From assembly GCA_937982665.1 (NCBI GenBank), contig CALJLD010000288.1:1-27663 (forward strand): a DNA stretch of 27,663 bases. The letters are read 5' to 3'. The DNA is from an uncultured Planctomycetales bacterium. GTDB taxonomy: Bacteria; Planctomycetota; Planctomycetia; Pirellulales; S012-138. The notes under the pieces were generated by a model. It was not told the DNA's origin. It saw only the letters and a list, made by a program, of their open reading frames with translations, and made no database searches. A program made the position numbers and the translations under genes. Below are positions 9,161-16,631 of the stretch, piece by piece. The stretch's first letter is position 1, and each line of letters opens with the position of its first letter.

Positions 9161-9826
9161 CTAACCAATCGCCACCGCATATGGGCGATGGCTGTAGTAT
9201 TTCGGCCGCGAGTCCAATCGTACGTGCAGCCAGGAGACTCCCAGCCCTGCGGTGCTTAACCACACGGGCTGGTCACTCAATCGCGCGCTAAGCGCCGCGG
9301 AAACGGTCCGCCACAGTTTCCGCTTTTGTTCTCGCGGAGCGCGCCGGAGGAAGACAGCCAGGTGGGCATAGCAGCTTTCGTCCGTTTGCGGACGCGGCAC
9401 AATCATCCAAGCGTCGCCACGCAAGTTGGGGAAGGCAATCACGCTGTCGGCTTCATTGCCCATGGCAAGCGGTTCGGCAAAGGGAGACACGTCCGCGGAA
9501 ACGCTGCCCAGCGCGGGGCAATCAACCAGGACAAACTCAAACTCCCGATCGATGCCGTTTTGAGTGACAGGCGGCGTTTCAAAACGAAAGGCGCATAGCC
9601 GCTGCTCGGCCAGCAGTTGGCAAAACCATTGGACAAAGTCGTCGCCCTCTGCGCGTTCCGCATCCCCATCTATGTCGCCGGCGTCTGCCCAAAGATCCAA
9701 GACATCGGCAAAGCTCAAGACGGTCGTCTCGCCGCCTTCGTCTGGCGAAGAGCTTGTGCTGTGCGAAACCGTGAACTTCCACGTTCGCCGTGGCTGAACT
9801 TCCGTAATGTTTGCTACCCACTTCAT
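9161..9826 (-). CDS. Probable DUF6940 family protein
   Basis: 221 residues from ATG 9826 with no evident Shine-Dalgarno site. The sequence is soluble, with no signal or membrane segment. Its C-terminal half contains runs I associate with the DUF6940 family: FVLVDCPALGSVSADVSPF, NLRGDAWMIVPRPQ, ESCYAHLAVFLRRAP and a closing WLHVRLDSRPKYYSHRPY. Function is unknown; the conserved acidic, histidine and arginine residues could suit an enzyme, but that is a guess. It converges with the small exported gene at 9124 across a 36-bp gap, and it is separated by 124 bp from the next minus-strand gene. The family name is from memory of the sequence pattern and was not searched. Confidence 0.7.
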   Translation of the reverse strand: MKWVANITEVQPRRTWKFTVSHSTSSSPDEGGETTVLSFADVLDLWADAGDIDGDAERAEGDDFVQWFCQLLAEQRLCAFRFETPPVTQNGIDREFEFVLVDCPALGSVSADVSPFAEPLAMGNEADSVIAFPNLRGDAWMIVPRPQTDESCYAHLAVFLRRAPREQKRKLWRTVSAALSARLSDQPVWLSTAGLGVSWLHVRLDSRPKYYSHRPYAVAIG

Positions 9827-9950
9827 TGTTTTTGCAACGCTGGTTCTTATCTTTGTCCGCGGCTTGCGTCATTCCGTGACGCAGCCCTGTGTGCAATCAC
9901 GCAAGCCGCGACATCGCGCAACGGAGTGGCTTTCCAACGCGCGTTCTTGC

Positions 9951-10388
9951 TCAGACACTTTCGAAGAGTTGTTCCGCGTTTTCAGACACGACAGCATTTG
10001 CAACTTCATAGTGCCGCTTTCGGGACTCCAATCTCTTGTCGCGCGTTAGGTTTTGGATTGCGTCATCAATCCACTTCACGAACGTGACATTGAGCTTTAC
10101 TGTCTTTGCTTCAAGTTCGTCCACATTCACGTGTATTTCATATAGGCATCCTGTATGTTGCCCAACGTACAAAGTAATGTGTTCGTTCTGCCAACTTGGA
10201 ACTCGCTTTTCGCTGTCGTCTAGGTAATTGAATTCTATTACAAATCGCTTAACGTCATCGTCGTAATAACCACGTACGGCATCAGGGATATCGTACGGAG
10301 ACAGGCCAACGCTAATTTCAACACCATGAACGTGCGTCGTCTCGCTTCGGCTAAGCCTTGCAGGGTCGAGCTTGATCCAATCTGGCAC
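9951..10388 (-). CDS. Small soluble protein of unknown function, second gene of a two-gene unit
   Basis: 145 residues from a GTG start (10386-10388) with a strong AAGGAG site eight bases upstream, which decides the start. The protein is polar with no signal or membrane segment. The N-terminal part looks beta-rich (HVHGVEISVGLSPYDIP, KRFVIEFNYLDD, ITLYVGQHTGCLYEIHVNV) and a helical, basic C-terminus follows (WIDDAIQNLTRDKRLESRKRH). I do not recognise the family. It begins 15 bp after the stop of the GAF-like membrane protein gene at 10404, with its own ribosome site in the gap, so the two are almost certainly one operon. Both look more AT-rich than the flanking genes, which suggests later acquisition. 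Confidence 0.7.
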   Translation of the reverse strand: MPDWIKLDPARLSRSETTHVHGVEISVGLSPYDIPDAVRGYYDDDVKRFVIEFNYLDDSEKRVPSWQNEHITLYVGQHTGCLYEIHVNVDELEAKTVKLNVTFVKWIDDAIQNLTRDKRLESRKRHYEVANAVVSENAEQLFESV

Positions 10389-10403
10389 CGTAAGTCTCCT
10401 TGC

Positions 10404-11513
10404 TTAAGCATCCGTGGCGTTGCAGCCATGCATCCAATTCTCAAATCTCGTCAATGCTCTTCTGAATTCAGGAGTGTGTACATCGACACATTCGAATTGA
10501 TTACAGCTATCCATTACAACCACTCCCCAGCGTTCTTTGTTCTTGTTCAACAAGGGAACGGCTACGATTGAAGTTGGACATGGGCGCGCTTTTCTTATTC
10601 GCTGCCACACGAATCGAGTTGAACAATGAGTTGCCTCGGCGTACTGGCGCACTTGCATACACGTTGCCAGGTGCTCCTCGATTTCAGGTGAAGTTTTTCC
10701 AAGGAAGACTCGGATGCGCCACCAGATCGATCTAGGATACCCCACATAATGCACTCCGCGGAGGTTTGGGAGTCGCCGCTCACCTTGTCCGACTCGGTAC
10801 ACTTGCCGGCGCCACGCTTGCCCCGCCACACCTTCGCTATGCTGTGCATCGTCTGGTGCGAGAAAGGCGGTTGTGCGTGATTGGGTCACGTGTCCCGATC
10901 GTTGAAAGATCACAAGCCATCCTGACCAAGGCCAGCGTCCAATTCCCCAGGGAACGAAGACGCCACGAAAAGGCCAAATCCAAAAAACACATTTCGAATG
11001 TCGGAAAACCGTTACACGATTGTGATCGACGGGTTCATTTGCTGGGAGGTTTGGAAAGCATGTCTCCCGCAACTTATCTAAAGCATCGGTTGTTAGCCGG
11101 TCGAGAATCAGCGCCTCCTTGCTTTTGCCGCCGCAAAACCATCGGCCTATTCGCAAAATGAGGACTAGGCTTCCTAATGAGACGCCAATCCATGTCGCAT
11201 GAGACTGAACGAACTCGATCGATCCTTGAAGAAAAAGCCTTGGTTGATTGGGGGCTGGAATCTGAATGTCGAGGGCAAAGCCGGTTGTAGCTAATGCTAC
11301 CAACGCCGCCCATTCTAGCAACCAAAATGCGAATGAAAGGAATTGTCGCAGTCCCGCTGGCATGCGTCGCCCCAGCTTGCGTAGCCACGAAAAACGGATG
11401 TTCCAGTTCAAGAGGCTAATTGAGTCAAATTGGGAATGCAACAAGTTCAGTGTGATAGAGCGATATGATTCCCGAGTCGGGTGTTGAACGATATGCAGTA
11501 GTACCATTCTCAT
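10404..11513 (-). CDS. Two-helix membrane protein with C-terminal GAF-like domain
   Basis: 369 residues if read from ATG 11513, whose ATGA overlaps the stop of the portal gene (GGAGGGG lies just upstream). An internal ATG at 11363 with GGGG six bases before it is an alternative start and would place the first helix near the N-terminus. Hydrophobic segments are FAFWLLEWAALVALATTGFAL and WIGVSLGSLVLILRIGRWF. The cytoplasmic remainder ends in a GAF-like pattern: TAFLAPDDAQHSEGVAGQAW, then SIVAVPLLNKNKERWGVVVMDS, the strand-turn-strand usual near the end of GAF domains. No kinase, cyclase or other output domain follows, so the GAF part would be sensor or regulator for the membrane part or for the small partner gene 15 bp downstream. 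Function unknown. Confidence 0.7.
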   Translation of the reverse strand: MRMVLLHIVQHPTRESYRSITLNLLHSQFDSISLLNWNIRFSWLRKLGRRMPAGLRQFLSFAFWLLEWAALVALATTGFALDIQIPAPNQPRLFLQGSIEFVQSHATWIGVSLGSLVLILRIGRWFCGGKSKEALILDRLTTDALDKLRETCFPNLPANEPVDHNRVTVFRHSKCVFWIWPFRGVFVPWGIGRWPWSGWLVIFQRSGHVTQSRTTAFLAPDDAQHSEGVAGQAWRRQVYRVGQGERRLPNLRGVHYVGYPRSIWWRIRVFLGKTSPEIEEHLATCMQVRQYAEATHCSTRFVWQRIRKARPCPTSIVAVPLLNKNKERWGVVVMDSCNQFECVDVHTPEFRRALTRFENWMHGCNATDA

Positions 11514-13045
11514 GCCCCTCCGCCATCTCGCGCGGCCATTTCTTCGGGCGTGATCGCCCCGGCCCGGACCAGGATGGCATCGGCGCGAACTTCATCCAAA
11601 CGATTGCGGGTGGCGATTCGCGGCGGATCAATCTGCACTCGCACGCGCTGCAAGATGTCTTCCGGCAAACGGCCGACCGCTGCCGCGTTGCGAAGCACAC
11701 GCCGCATCACCGCACGGTCGTCATCCATCAGGTCGTGCTGCAAACGCTCGAACATTTTCACGGCCGGGCCTTCGGCCACCAGCGTGCTGGAGTAGTTGGC
11801 GTTGGACGCGTCCGAAGTCAGCATGAACTCAGGCATGACCAACCGGCTGGCGACCGCGCGGAGAATCGCCTGAAGCACTTGCACGTAACGGCTGGCGTCC
11901 AGACCTCGGGCGGGGAAGTCATACTCCGTGTTGGCATACACATCCAGAATGGTGCCTGGCTGAAACTGCTGAAAGTACGCACGGCCGGTTGTGGGATGGT
12001 CCGTCGTGAACGTCGCGGAACTCCTGCGAAGGTTTTCCAAAGGGCTGCTACCGTTGGCTTGATGCTTGCGAATCAAAGCGATGGCCGTTTGGATGTCGCT
12101 CACGGCGGCCATGTTTCGCAACAGGTTGTCCGCCCAACGCAACGTCCGCAGCACCGGATAGAACAGCGGAACGCCACGTCGCACATTGGCATCCGCCTGG
12201 CACTTGCGATGCTGAATCTCGCTCGCCGGGATTCGCTCGCCATCCACCCAATACGCATGCACCGTTTCCACGTCATCCGGGTCCGTGACGATGCCGAAAC
12301 TGACGCTGCCGTCTTCGTCGGACGAAACGCCGGCATCGGTTCGCAAATGGTCCGGCGTGGCAATTCGTTCCGGATCGATGAATCGCACTCGAGTACGGCC
12401 GTCATCGTCGGCAAAGAACCAGAGGAAAGCCTCGCCGTCCCGGTCCATTCGGCGTTGGGTTTCGGCTTGCCGACGACGCCAGGTGTTGAGGTCGAGGAAT
12501 TCGTCGATGACTTCCTGTGCAGCCGAGATGACGGCCTCGGTTTGTGAGTTTGTGGGTTCGCCCGGCACGGGGAGTGAACCACCGTTGGTACTCATTGTGA
12601 GTGGAGTTTGGTGCGGATTGTGGACTTCACCCGGCACGGGTAGCAAGCTACCCGTGGCACCAGTGGTTCGAAAGTTTGTCAGCGGAGCGATGCGGTATTG
12701 ATGGCCAGGGCCGATGATGTAGGAGACGCGGTTTTCCAGGCCGTTGATGGCGAACTCGTTGGTGAGAGCCAGCGCTCGGCAGCGTTCGCGAGCGTCGGCC
12801 AGTTCTCGTTCGTTGACAAAGCCGGTGCGGTGACTTTGCTGGTTGCCGCCTAGTGGTTCCCAAAGTTCGCCGTTGTGCTGATAGGCCTCGCTCGGGTCAA
12901 CGTAGTCTTGCAGCAACGCGAGCGACTCTCGCAAGATTCTGTTCTCCTCACGCACGGCCGTGGCAAAGAGTTGCTCCCGTTCGGCCAACGCGGCATTGAG
13001 TTGTTGGTCTGTGGATTGAGTTTGGTTTTCGGTTTGTTGCGTCAT
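11510..13045 (-). CDS. Phage portal protein with an in-frame repeat insertion
   Basis: 511 residues from ATG 13045 with GGGG about five bases upstream. The sequence reads as a phage portal protein: an N-terminal coiled region, then GFVNERELADARERCRALA, NEFAINGLENRVSYIIGPGH, WRRRQAETQRRMDRDGEAFLW, RGVPLFYPVLRTLRWADNLL and EFMLTSDASNANYSSTLVAEG. In phages the portal is the dodecameric channel at the capsid vertex through which DNA is packaged by terminase. About residues 128-168 are foreign to the family: they translate a palindromic repeat (12635-12656) and contain PVPGE twice. The frame stays open through it. Terminase genes lie upstream on the same strand but a plus-strand gene and repeats intervene. 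No protease or capsid gene follows; the next frame is the GAF-like membrane protein. Confidence 0.85.
   Translation of the reverse strand: MTQQTENQTQSTDQQLNAALAEREQLFATAVREENRILRESLALLQDYVDPSEAYQHNGELWEPLGGNQQSHRTGFVNERELADARERCRALALTNEFAINGLENRVSYIIGPGHQYRIAPLTNFRTTGATGSLLPVPGEVHNPHQTPLTMSTNGGSLPVPGEPTNSQTEAVISAAQEVIDEFLDLNTWRRRQAETQRRMDRDGEAFLWFFADDDGRTRVRFIDPERIATPDHLRTDAGVSSDEDGSVSFGIVTDPDDVETVHAYWVDGERIPASEIQHRKCQADANVRRGVPLFYPVLRTLRWADNLLRNMAAVSDIQTAIALIRKHQANGSSPLENLRRSSATFTTDHPTTGRAYFQQFQPGTILDVYANTEYDFPARGLDASRYVQVLQAILRAVASRLVMPEFMLTSDASNANYSSTLVAEGPAVKMFERLQHDLMDDDRAVMRRVLRNAAAVGRLPEDILQRVRVQIDPPRIATRNRLDEVRADAILVRAGAITPEEMAARDGGGA
12635..12656. repeat. Palindromic repeat inside the portal gene
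   Basis: A perfect inverted repeat with 10-bp arms CACGGGTAGC and GCTACCCGTG around AA. It belongs to the family found between genes at 13.1, 14.1, 17.3 and 26.9 kb and is followed, as elsewhere, by GTGGCACC. It is translated in frame within the portal coding region. A related half (CCCGGCACGGGGAGTGAACC) recurs 70 bp to its left. Confidence 0.85.
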
Positions 13046-13130
13046 GATTGCCCCGGTTGTTGAAAGTGATTGGTTGAACGTGAAATGTGAAAGAGTTGGT
13101 TCAGTGAAAGAGTTCGTTCAATGTTTGTTC

Positions 13131-13276
13131 GTCGGGTGCCACGGGTAACTTGTTACCCGTGCTGTTTGCAGTTCGTTTGAAAATGTCGGTGAGAAACGGT
13201 TACAGGAAAGCGGTTTTGCCGGTCACGTCCAATGTGGCTCGACCACACTGGTAACGAGTTACCCGTGGCACCCGAC
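13131..13276. repeat. Paired-palindrome element, copy A, with 19-bp inverted ends
   Basis: The left end GTCGGGTGCCACGGGTAAC (13131-13149) is the exact reverse complement of the right end GTTACCCGTGGCACCCGAC (13258-13276). Each end is half of a palindrome (13140-13161 perfect; about 13247-13268 near-perfect). The ~100-bp middle begins GTGCTGTTTGCAG. The layout resembles a paired REP (BIME-like) or MITE-like unit. A second, diverged copy lies at 14046-14203, so the dioxygenase-like gene sits between two direct copies. No REP-associated transposase is in the window. Most of the 13046-13398 gap is explained by this element. Confidence 0.85.
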
Positions 13277-13398
13277 GTTGCTGTGGCCTCTCTTTTTGTG
13301 TTGCGTTTGACGCTTACGGGCGGATGCGTCTTGTAAAATGAACTGTTCGTGGAATGGATGATCGCCATGGACGATTGGTTTCGATTGAGACGAAGACG

Positions 13399-14013
13399 AT
13401 GCGGTTCCGAAAATCGAGAGTGTTGCTGGCCGGCGTTGGCGTGTTGCTGCTGAGCGGAATTGCGGTCTATTTCGCTTATGCGAAGACGGATCGCACCATT
13501 CCGCCCCTTGGCGACGAAGATCGCAAATTGCTGCAGGAGTTCCAAAGCCTTCCGGACGAATCCCGGTTGAGCATTGCCCCGGACGATGAACCTGGCGAGC
13601 GATTGCAGTTGGCAATGACGTTTGTGGACAAGGCCACTGGTCAGCCGCTGTTGGGCCGGCACGTCCACTTCTACCACGCTTCTTTGGCTGGCGAATATGA
13701 GCCACAAGTTCCGGCCGATGAATCGACGGCACGTTTGAGCGCCGACGCAATCACTGACGCCGCCGGCAGAGTTTTTGTCGAGACGATTCTGCCTGGGGAC
13801 TATGGAAGTTCGGACGACAACCGGCACATCCACACCACGGTGCGGAACGCGAGACCGGAAGCGTACGACATTCACTTCAGCCAATACTCGACGTTCATGT
13901 TGCGGAACTTTGTGGCCGGCAGTGATCAACATTTCTTGGCTACCCTCTGGCAAACGGAAGACGGACGGCTGACGTGTTTTGTCACGGTTGAGGTCAAGTT
14001 GGCGGACGATTGA
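13399..14013 (+). CDS. Membrane-anchored intradiol-dioxygenase-like protein
   Basis: 204 residues from ATG 13399, chosen because the signal anchor (RVLLAGVGVLLLSGIAVYF) then lies at the N-terminus; ATG 13354 is an in-frame alternative. The domain at about residues 70-170 has the plan of intradiol ring-cleavage dioxygenases: a transthyretin-like start with ATGQPLLGRHVHFYHASLAGEY, then DAAGRVFVETILPGDY and DNRHIHTTVRN. The HxH phrase and the tyrosine in HASLAGEY fit parts of the Fe(III) site, but I cannot confirm all four ligands (two Tyr, two His), so catalysis is unproven. It is the only plus-strand gene in the packaging module, and it is flanked by two direct copies of the paired-palindrome element, which suggests it arrived independently of the phage genes. 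Confidence 0.7.
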   Translation: MRFRKSRVLLAGVGVLLLSGIAVYFAYAKTDRTIPPLGDEDRKLLQEFQSLPDESRLSIAPDDEPGERLQLAMTFVDKATGQPLLGRHVHFYHASLAGEYEPQVPADESTARLSADAITDAAGRVFVETILPGDYGSSDDNRHIHTTVRNARPEAYDIHFSQYSTFMLRNFVAGSDQHFLATLWQTEDGRLTCFVTVEVKLADD

Positions 14014-14045
14014 TTGGAACGTTTGATTGAAAGTCCCAACTGCGG

Positions 14046-14203
14046 CTCGACGGGTCCACCAGTAGCTCGCTACCAGTGCTGTTTGCAGCTCGTTTGAGGA
14101 AGTCGGTGAGAATCTGAGTTCGGAACGGTTAGATGGCCGAATCTGTCGGCAACGTCCAACGTGGTTCGACCACACTGGTAACGAGTTACCAGTGGCACCC
14201 GAC
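14046..14203. repeat. Paired-palindrome element, copy B
   Basis: A diverged copy of the element at 13131-13276. Shared blocks include GTGCTGTTTGCAG, CGTTTGA, GTCGGTGAGAA, CGTCCAA, TCGACCACACTGGTAACGAG and GTGGCACCCGAC. The right palindrome (14173-14194) is perfect, with arms CACTGGTAAC and GTTACCAGTG around GA. The left one is imperfect (CACCAGTAGC against GCTACCAGTG). It opens the 399-bp gene-free stretch 14014-14412. Confidence 0.8.
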
Positions 14204-14211
14204 GGACGACA

Positions 14212-14366
14212 GTTGTGACTTGTCGAAATGAACAACTGGTGCTCCAACCTCACTGGCAGACTTCGCTTGCCAGTGCCACCCATCGAACAGCGGTTGTGAC
14301 TTGTCGGCATGATCAACTGGTGCTCCAACCTCACTGACAGACTTCGCTTGCCAGTGCCACGCGGAC
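14212..14366. repeat. Two tandem copies of an 81-bp repeat holding a second palindrome type
   Basis: GTTGTGACTTGTCG begins at 14212 and again at 14293. The copies share CAACTGGTGCTCCAACCTCAC and then a hairpin with arms CACTGGCA and TGCCAGTG around GACTTCGCT (one mismatch in copy two). The units end in GTGCCAC, the same edge as the other palindromes. The short minus-strand frame across it is only a translation of the repeat. Confidence 0.8.
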
Positions 14367-14436
14367 ATTTCCTTTCCCTTATCCCTTTCCCCTTCTCCCT
14401 TGACCCTTTCCCCTAGCCTCCAGCCTCTAGCCTCTG
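14367..14436. repeat. Pyrimidine-rich tract plus AGCCTCTAGCCTC block, left of terminase
   Basis: On the plus strand 14367-14412 is a run of TTTCCC, TATCCC and CCCCTT words. 14413-14436 consists of TAGCCTCCAGCCTCTAGCC. Read on the minus strand (outward from the terminase gene) the order is AGGCTAGAGGCTGG block, then GGGGAAAGGG tract, as at 17.2 and 19.6 kb. The block supplies the last codons and stop of the terminase frame. Confidence 0.85.
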
Positions 14437-15926
14437 CGCAGCCCCCAGCCCATCGTCATCGGGCGGGCGGAGAATCTTCTCGGCCAGGCGGATCGACATT
14501 TCGAGCGCATCGGGTCCGTCGTCGTGCGCACCAAGCGGGAAGTCGCGAAGTTGTTCGACAAGAAGTTCCGCACTTGGCGAACCGCGTTTGAACTTGATGC
14601 AGCCGGTGGCCAGATGTTTGCCGATCAAGCGTATCCGCAACATCTTGTTGAGCCGATTCTCGATCATCTCCGTTCGCGCGTGGACCAAGCCAGCGGCCGC
14701 AAACGCCAAGTTGAATTGCTCGGCCAGCAAGTATTGCCAGGCGTTGGCCTCACAACCAAAACTGTGCGGAGCGAACTGCGCGTAATGCACAACACCATCG
14801 GCAACAAGTTGCTCCACGCTGCGGCGGCGGAGGTCGGCATCGACAAACAACCGCCCTTTCGAATCGACGGCCAGTAAACATAGGCGGAATAATCGCCGGC
14901 TTTGTCGTCCGCGCCTTTGGACGGGTCCAGGGCGATCGTCTTGACCAACACATCGTGCGGCCAGTTATCGAACCAGATGTCCTGCGAAAAGTACTCGGCC
15001 GGCCATTCGCAAAGTTCGGAACTGATCGGCTCGCCTTGCTTCTCGGCGGCAAAAGCGGACGGACCAAGGTCCACGCTCAGCCGCATCAAATCGTAAAGAC
15101 TTTCCCTTTCCGGCCAGGCGATCACCGCGCCGGCGTCCATCGCCTGACGGTTTTGCTGGTAGAACTGCTTCGCATGCGTTAGACGCTCATCGTCCTGCAA
15201 GTCGGTGTAGATCGACTTCCAGGCTTGCCACAACTCCTGGTTCCGCGGCAAGTTTTCAATCGCCGGAAAACATCGAGCCTCCCAGGCCGGTTCGCGCCGC
15301 AGCCGATCAACCAACGCTTCTCGATGCAGGGCCGTGCCGGCGACGATGAAGTTGGTTTGAAACGTGCCAACGTTGAGCAGGTCTTGCGTGAACCACGTCC
15401 AATGCGCGTCACGCGAAGCGGCCGACGTGATGTGCATGCGGTTTTGCGGATCATCAACAATCACCAGCGTAGGCCGCACTTCCAAGTTCTTGCGACCGCG
15501 GATGGCCGTGCCGACGCCGACAGCTTCGATCTCGCATCCGTTCTTCAAGACCAGGCGGTCCGCGTTCCATTCGCCGCCGCGCTGGATGCCATCGCCATAG
15601 GCAAGTTGCAGCAACTGGTTGGTTTCCAACTCCGCACGAATGGCGCGAAGGTAACGGCGTGCCTGATCTTCGGTCTCGGCGACCAACAGGATGTATTGAT
15701 CCTGGCCTGTGACCGCGCGATACAAAGGAAACGCCAGTGACAGCCAGGTGGTCTTGGCGGAATCGCGGGCAGCGATCACGGCCAGGCGTTCGCCACGGTC
15801 CATTTGCTGCAAGCGACCGGCGAGCCAGTTGTGCATCCGGCTGGGCGGCAGCGTGAAGTGCCGCGGCAAAAACCGGGGAGCCCAATCAGCCAGAGGAAGT
15901 GCCGCGCATTGCCGCGCCACCATCAT
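14413..15926 (-). pseudogene. terL: Phage terminase large subunit with a one-base frameshift
   Basis: The ATPase half reads from ATG 15926 (ATG 15923 also possible), overlapping the small-subunit gene by 41 bp. It has a Walker A-like IAARDSAKTT (about residues 51-60), a Walker B LVIVDDP (about 154-160) and the first nuclease aspartate in IALDPSKGADDKAGDYSAY. At 14869-14872, right after YVYW (residue 352), the frame is lost. The matching continuation is in the next frame (AVDSKGRLFVDADLRRRS to GAHDDGPDALEMSIRL, which carries the remaining nuclease acids). Adding one G to the GG at 14871-14872 restores a 504-residue protein. The terminase would pump DNA into a capsid and cut concatemers. The shift could be a true mutation, an assembly error or, less likely, programmed frameshifting. 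The C-terminal AQRLEAGG is encoded by a repeat. Confidence 0.88.
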
Positions 15927-16380
15927 TCTTAGCTGCAGCAAGAGCTGCTTTTTCACGAGCAACGGCCAGGCTCTCCAGTTCCGACTCAATGACTTTATCG
16001 ATGGAATCATGTGTTTCTTGCCCCGCGGTTTGGTCCGAGTTTTCGTTTCGGTCTTGAGGATAGATGCCCAACAGTTTGCACAAGTCTTTTTCCACTTCGT
16101 GAGCCAGGCGGTTTTCGCCTTGGGCCATGGCTTCTCGCCAGATTTTGTTGCGGCGCCTGTGCGCGAGCGCCAAGGCCGCGTCTCCATCCAAGTGCGTCCG
16201 CAGCCGCGCGCCGGCCTCGGACAAACGCTTGTAGACCGTGAGCAGGTCATTGGCCACCTGGTTGGGTGAGATGCCAAACTGCGCCGGCGAAGCGTCGATG
16301 ACATCGTCGAGGTCAATGCCTTCCACGAGCGCCTTTTCAATCAGGCGAAGATGTTTGCTGCGTTGTTGTCGAGTTCGCAT
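15886..16380 (-). CDS. Putative terminase small subunit / DNA-packaging protein
   Basis: 164 residues from ATG 16380, with AAGGA six bases upstream that decides the start; the frame is open far upstream only because of repeat sequence. The N-terminus is basic and helical (RTRQQRSKHLRLIEKALVEG), followed by DDVIDASPAQFGISPNQVANDLLTVYKRL, which may be a DNA-binding helix-turn-helix region. A charged helical middle follows (WREAMAQGENRLAHEVEKDL). The call rests mainly on position: it lies immediately upstream of and overlaps the large terminase gene, the usual place of the small subunit that recognises the packaging site. Sequence alone would not identify it. The gene is preceded by a purine tract at 16397-16435. 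Confidence 0.65.
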   Translation of the reverse strand: MRTRQQRSKHLRLIEKALVEGIDLDDVIDASPAQFGISPNQVANDLLTVYKRLSEAGARLRTHLDGDAALALAHRRRNKIWREAMAQGENRLAHEVEKDLCKLLGIYPQDRNENSDQTAGQETHDSIDKVIESELESLAVAREKAALAAAKNDGGAAMRGTSSG

Positions 16381-16396
16381 GAATTTTCCTTGGTGT

Positions 16397-16435
16397 GGGA
16401 AAGGGGAAATGGGACAAGGGATAAGGGGAAAGGGA
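16397..16435. repeat. Purine-rich tract upstream of the terminase small-subunit gene
   Basis: Plus strand reads GGG runs spaced by A/T words (GGGAAAGGGG, GGGACAAGGG, ATAAGGGGAAAGGG). It lies 17 bp from the start codon, so the mRNA leader would be C/U-rich. Several G-runs of three or four make a quadruplex possible on the plus strand. Confidence 0.85.
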
Positions 16436-16577
16436 TTGAAGCCATTGGTTGCGTTTGGCGGAGCGCGATTCTTGCAACCGCCGACGCAGGCGGCTGATGG
16501 TGAAGTCGTCGTTCGTTGATCGTTGCACATTGCTTTTAATTTCCGTTGTTCATTGGCGTTACCTGGGGCGCTTACGA

Positions 16578-16631
16578 CTTTTCCCTTATTCCTTATCCCT
16601 TTGCCCTTTTCCCTTACCCCTCTTCCCCCAC
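16578..16631. repeat. Pyrimidine-rich tract at the 3' end of the GNAT gene
   Basis: Plus strand reads TTTTCCCTTATTCC, CCCTTTGCCC, TTTTCCCTTACCCC. Together with the purine tract at 17240-17277 it brackets the GNAT half-gene as an inverted pair. It encodes the last GNAT residues (GEEG) and stop. The 142 bp between this tract and 16435 holds no gene I can support. Confidence 0.85.

Noticed and set aside
11465..12547. 360-codon plus-strand frame across portal and GAF-like genes
   Set aside because: It lies opposite the recognised portal frame and has the histidine- and arginine-rich look of an antisense shadow.
13153..14334. 393-codon minus-strand frame from repeats through the dioxygenase-like gene
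   Set aside because: Its ends translate the palindrome elements and 81-bp repeats, and its middle is antisense to a gene with a domain pattern.
14186..14368. 60-codon minus-strand gene with internal repetition
   Set aside because: It is only the translation of the 81-bp tandem repeat.
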